A stretch of DNA of 64,000 bases, from assembly GCA_024402335.1 (NCBI GenBank), contig JAKSTZ010000005.1, positions 1 to 64,000 on the forward strand. Direction: 5' to 3'. This document shows positions 62,846 through 64,000 of this stretch, one piece after another. A model generated the notes under the pieces. The model ran no database searches, was not told the origin of the DNA, and saw only the letters and a list, made by a program, of their open reading frames with translations. The stretch is from Bacteroidales bacterium. Its GTDB lineage: Bacteria > Bacteroidota > Bacteroidia > Bacteroidales > UBA1715. A program made the translations under genes and the position numbers. Every line of letters starts with the position of its first letter. Positions within the stretch are counted from its first letter, which is position 1.

Positions 62846-62893
62846 ATGCAAGAAATGATAATGATGTATAATTTTGAAAGAGAAAGACGTTAA
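62846..62893 (+). CDS. Candidate arginine leader peptide (MQEMIMMYNFERERR)
   Basis: A 15-codon ORF, ATG at 62846 and TAA at 62891, whose last four codons are AGA-GAA-AGA-CGT (Arg, Glu, Arg, Arg). It begins about 12 bases after the predicted transcription start, the same layout as the ilv leader. The Arg codons (62879-62890) can pair imperfectly with the C/G-plus-T-run at 62921-62931 (CGTTTTTTTTT), which would put the fold under the stalled ribosome. The stem is A/T-rich with G-U pairs and is much weaker than a normal terminator, so both the peptide and its role are tentative. Confidence 0.38.
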   Translation: MQEMIMMYNFERERR

Positions 62894-62958
62894 TTATTTG
62901 TAGATATAGGTGTGTAATTCCGTTTTTTTTTAGATTTTTGCAAGTACAAAAAAATGAT

Positions 62959-63501
62959 ATGAGTGAGATACGAGTAGTTCGTGCGAATAGTGAGCACGAA
63001 AAATATGCGCAAGCCATTTCTGACTTGATTTACCAAGCTTCGAAATCGAAAAATTCCGGGTTGGCACAACGTACGCCCAATTATATTATTTCAAAAATGC
63101 GTGAAGGTAAAGGTGTTATTGCATTTGCCGAAAACGATGAAATTGCAGGTTTTTGTTATGTTGAAACTTGGCAGCATGGTCAATTTGTTGCAAATTCAGG
63201 ATTGATAGTAAATCCGAAATTCCGTGGTCAAGGTTTAGCGACAAGAATTAAACAAGAAGCATTTAATTTGTCAAGAGATTTATTTCCTGATGCAAAAATA
63301 TTCGGCTTAACTACAAGTGAAGCTGTTATGAAAATCAACACGAGTTTAGGTTACGTGCCTGTGAATTATGTGCATTTGACTGATGATGATGCGTTTTGGA
63401 AGGGATGTGAATCTTGTGCAAATTACGATATTTTAGAAAGAACAGGTAGAACCAACTGTTTATGTACCGGTATGGTTTTCGATCCTAAAGCAAAAAAATA
63501 G
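62959..63501 (+). CDS. GNAT acyltransferase, probable glutamate N-acyltransferase of arginine synthesis
   Basis: 180 residues from the ATG at 62959; a TTG at 62938 is less likely. The acyl-CoA site is LIVNPKFRGQGLATRIKQEA (Q/RxxGxA). The start 'EIRVVRANSEHEKYAQAISDLIY' and 'GVIAFAENDEIAGFCYVETW' fit a GNAT fold. The C-terminus has four cysteines, C150-x2-C153-x13-C167-x-C169 (CESC...CLC), a pattern that could bind zinc or iron. It lies 16 bases before argG, and this GNAT-argG order is one I recall in Bacteroidota, where related proteins have been proposed to acylate glutamate (acetyl or succinyl) in place of the classic ArgA/ArgJ. Acyl donor and Cys role are unproven. Confidence 0.82.
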   Translation: MSEIRVVRANSEHEKYAQAISDLIYQASKSKNSGLAQRTPNYIISKMREGKGVIAFAENDEIAGFCYVETWQHGQFVANSGLIVNPKFRGQGLATRIKQEAFNLSRDLFPDAKIFGLTTSEAVMKINTSLGYVPVNYVHLTDDDAFWKGCESCANYDILERTGRTNCLCTGMVFDPKAKK

Positions 63502-63517
63502 TTTAAATAAATATATT

Positions 63518-64000
63518 ATGGCAAAAACAGCAGTACTTGCATTTAGTGGAGGTTTGGATACTTCATATTGTGCAAAATATTACAGCAAGGAAAAAGGCTA
63601 CAACATTCACTCTGTAATTATTAATACAGGTGGTTTTTCAGCAGAAGAATTGAAATCTGTTGAAGAAAAAGCAATCAACTTAGGTGTATCAAAACATGTT
63701 TGCATAGATATTTCTTCGGAATACTACAAGAAATGTATCCGTTATATGATTTTCGGAAATATTTTGAAGAACAATACATATCCGCTTTCTGTAAGTTCTG
63801 AACGTATATTTCAAGCTATTGCATTAGCTCAATATGCTCGTGACATTAAGGCTGATTATATTATCCATGGTAGTACAGGTGCAGGAAACGATCAAGTACG
63901 TTTTGACCTTGCTTTCAATGTAATCTGTCCTGAAATTGAAATCTTAACTCCAGTTCGTGACGAAAAACTTACTCGCGAATTTGAAATCGAATATTTGAAA
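63518..64000 (+). CDS. argG: Argininosuccinate synthase (5' part, cut by window end)
   Basis: The first 161 codons are in the window. The enzyme joins citrulline and aspartate with ATP to argininosuccinate. The ATP-pyrophosphatase P-loop is LAFSGGLDTSYCAKYY near residue 7-22. SERIFQAIALAQYARDIKADYIIHGSTGAGNDQVRFDLAF spans about residues 90-135 and includes the conserved GSTGAGNDQVRF citrulline/aspartate site. It begins 16 bases after the GNAT gene and is surely cotranscribed with it. The rest lies beyond base 64000. Confidence 0.96.
   Translation, partial: MAKTAVLAFSGGLDTSYCAKYYSKEKGYNIHSVIINTGGFSAEELKSVEEKAINLGVSKHVCIDISSEYYKKCIRYMIFGNILKNNTYPLSVSSERIFQAIALAQYARDIKADYIIHGSTGAGNDQVRFDLAFNVICPEIEILTPVRDEKLTREFEIEYLK

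Noticed and set aside
62931..62940. TAGATTTTTG as a -7 element just upstream of the GNAT gene
   Set aside because: It has two bases too many for TAnnTTTG and no -33 partner; the site at 62820-62827 is an exact match.
1..64000. tRNA, rRNA, CRISPR arrays and prophage genes
   Set aside because: Looked for cloverleaf-like segments, regularly spaced identical repeats and phage structural genes; none found.

Overview
This is a gene-dense, AT-rich chromosomal stretch of a Bacteroidota genome, most likely an anaerobic member of the order Bacteroidales. The evidence is the type IX secretion genes porU, porV, gldJ and a PorP/SprF-type protein; the long-form IspG; a Na+-pumping oxaloacetate decarboxylase with the family-typical LVYRDMWQSS N-terminus; a three-gene cytochrome-b succinate dehydrogenase/fumarate reductase; the ftsX-DUF3098-uppP-truB-queA gene order; and repeated TTTG-N16-20-TAnnTTTG promoters. 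Shine-Dalgarno sites are not evident. I cannot name the species. I see no rRNA, tRNA or CRISPR, and mobile DNA is limited to a transposase C-terminus at the left edge.

Layout: 1-130 transposase tail; 186-3590 (-) oadGAB sodium pump; 3734-4243 (+) DUF4919-like protein; 4282-7409 (-) radical SAM/SPASM, polyprenyl glycosylphosphotransferase and HD hydrolase, probably one operon; 7488-10925 (-) sdhCAB; 11091-12629 (+) glyS; 12818-19540 (+) ftsX, DUF3098, uppP, truB, queA, chorismate mutase, an HMGL-like aldolase, a family 2 glycosyltransferase and ung; 19911-36150 (+) a surface and polysaccharide block: a 3,692-residue LTD/CotH/Big_2 protein with a T9SS sorting domain, a GH74 xyloglucanase-like protein and a GH5 lipoprotein; 36225-38819 (-) clpB; 39000-40730 (+) ispG; 40787-43297 (-) acyl-activating/ACP/acyltransferase fusion; 43610-48726 (-) porU, porV, ispF; 48809-52670 (+) PorP-like, gldJ, murF; 52711-54323 (+) MbnP-like protein and LOG-family protein; 54373-58689 (+) ilvDBN with an upstream leader; 58802-60760 a patch with two unassigned secreted proteins, a broken glgB-like tail and a palindrome cluster; 60762-62756 (-) glgB; 62800-64000 (+) an arginine locus (GNAT acyltransferase, argG, cut by the window end).

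The parts fit together as follows. The T9SS genes supply the outer-membrane secretion and sorting machinery that the giant protein's C-terminal domain should use. Oxaloacetate decarboxylase and fumarate reductase fit a succinate/propionate-type fermentation with Na+ and quinone coupling. GH74 and GH5 suggest use of xyloglucan or other beta-glucans.

The most interesting signal is upstream of ilvD. A 15-codon ORF encodes MLYNIVTVVVVDVIQ (nine of 15 residues are Val, Ile or Leu) and is followed by mutually exclusive hairpins that fit a translation-coupled attenuator. A second short ORF, ending in three Arg codons within its last four residues, lies in the same arrangement upstream of the GNAT-argG locus, although its terminator is far less convincing. 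Other points for follow-up are the glgB tail duplication with its palindrome cluster, AGAGACG/CGTCTCT palindromes that may be REP-like, and the GNAT enzyme with a C-terminal four-cysteine cluster.
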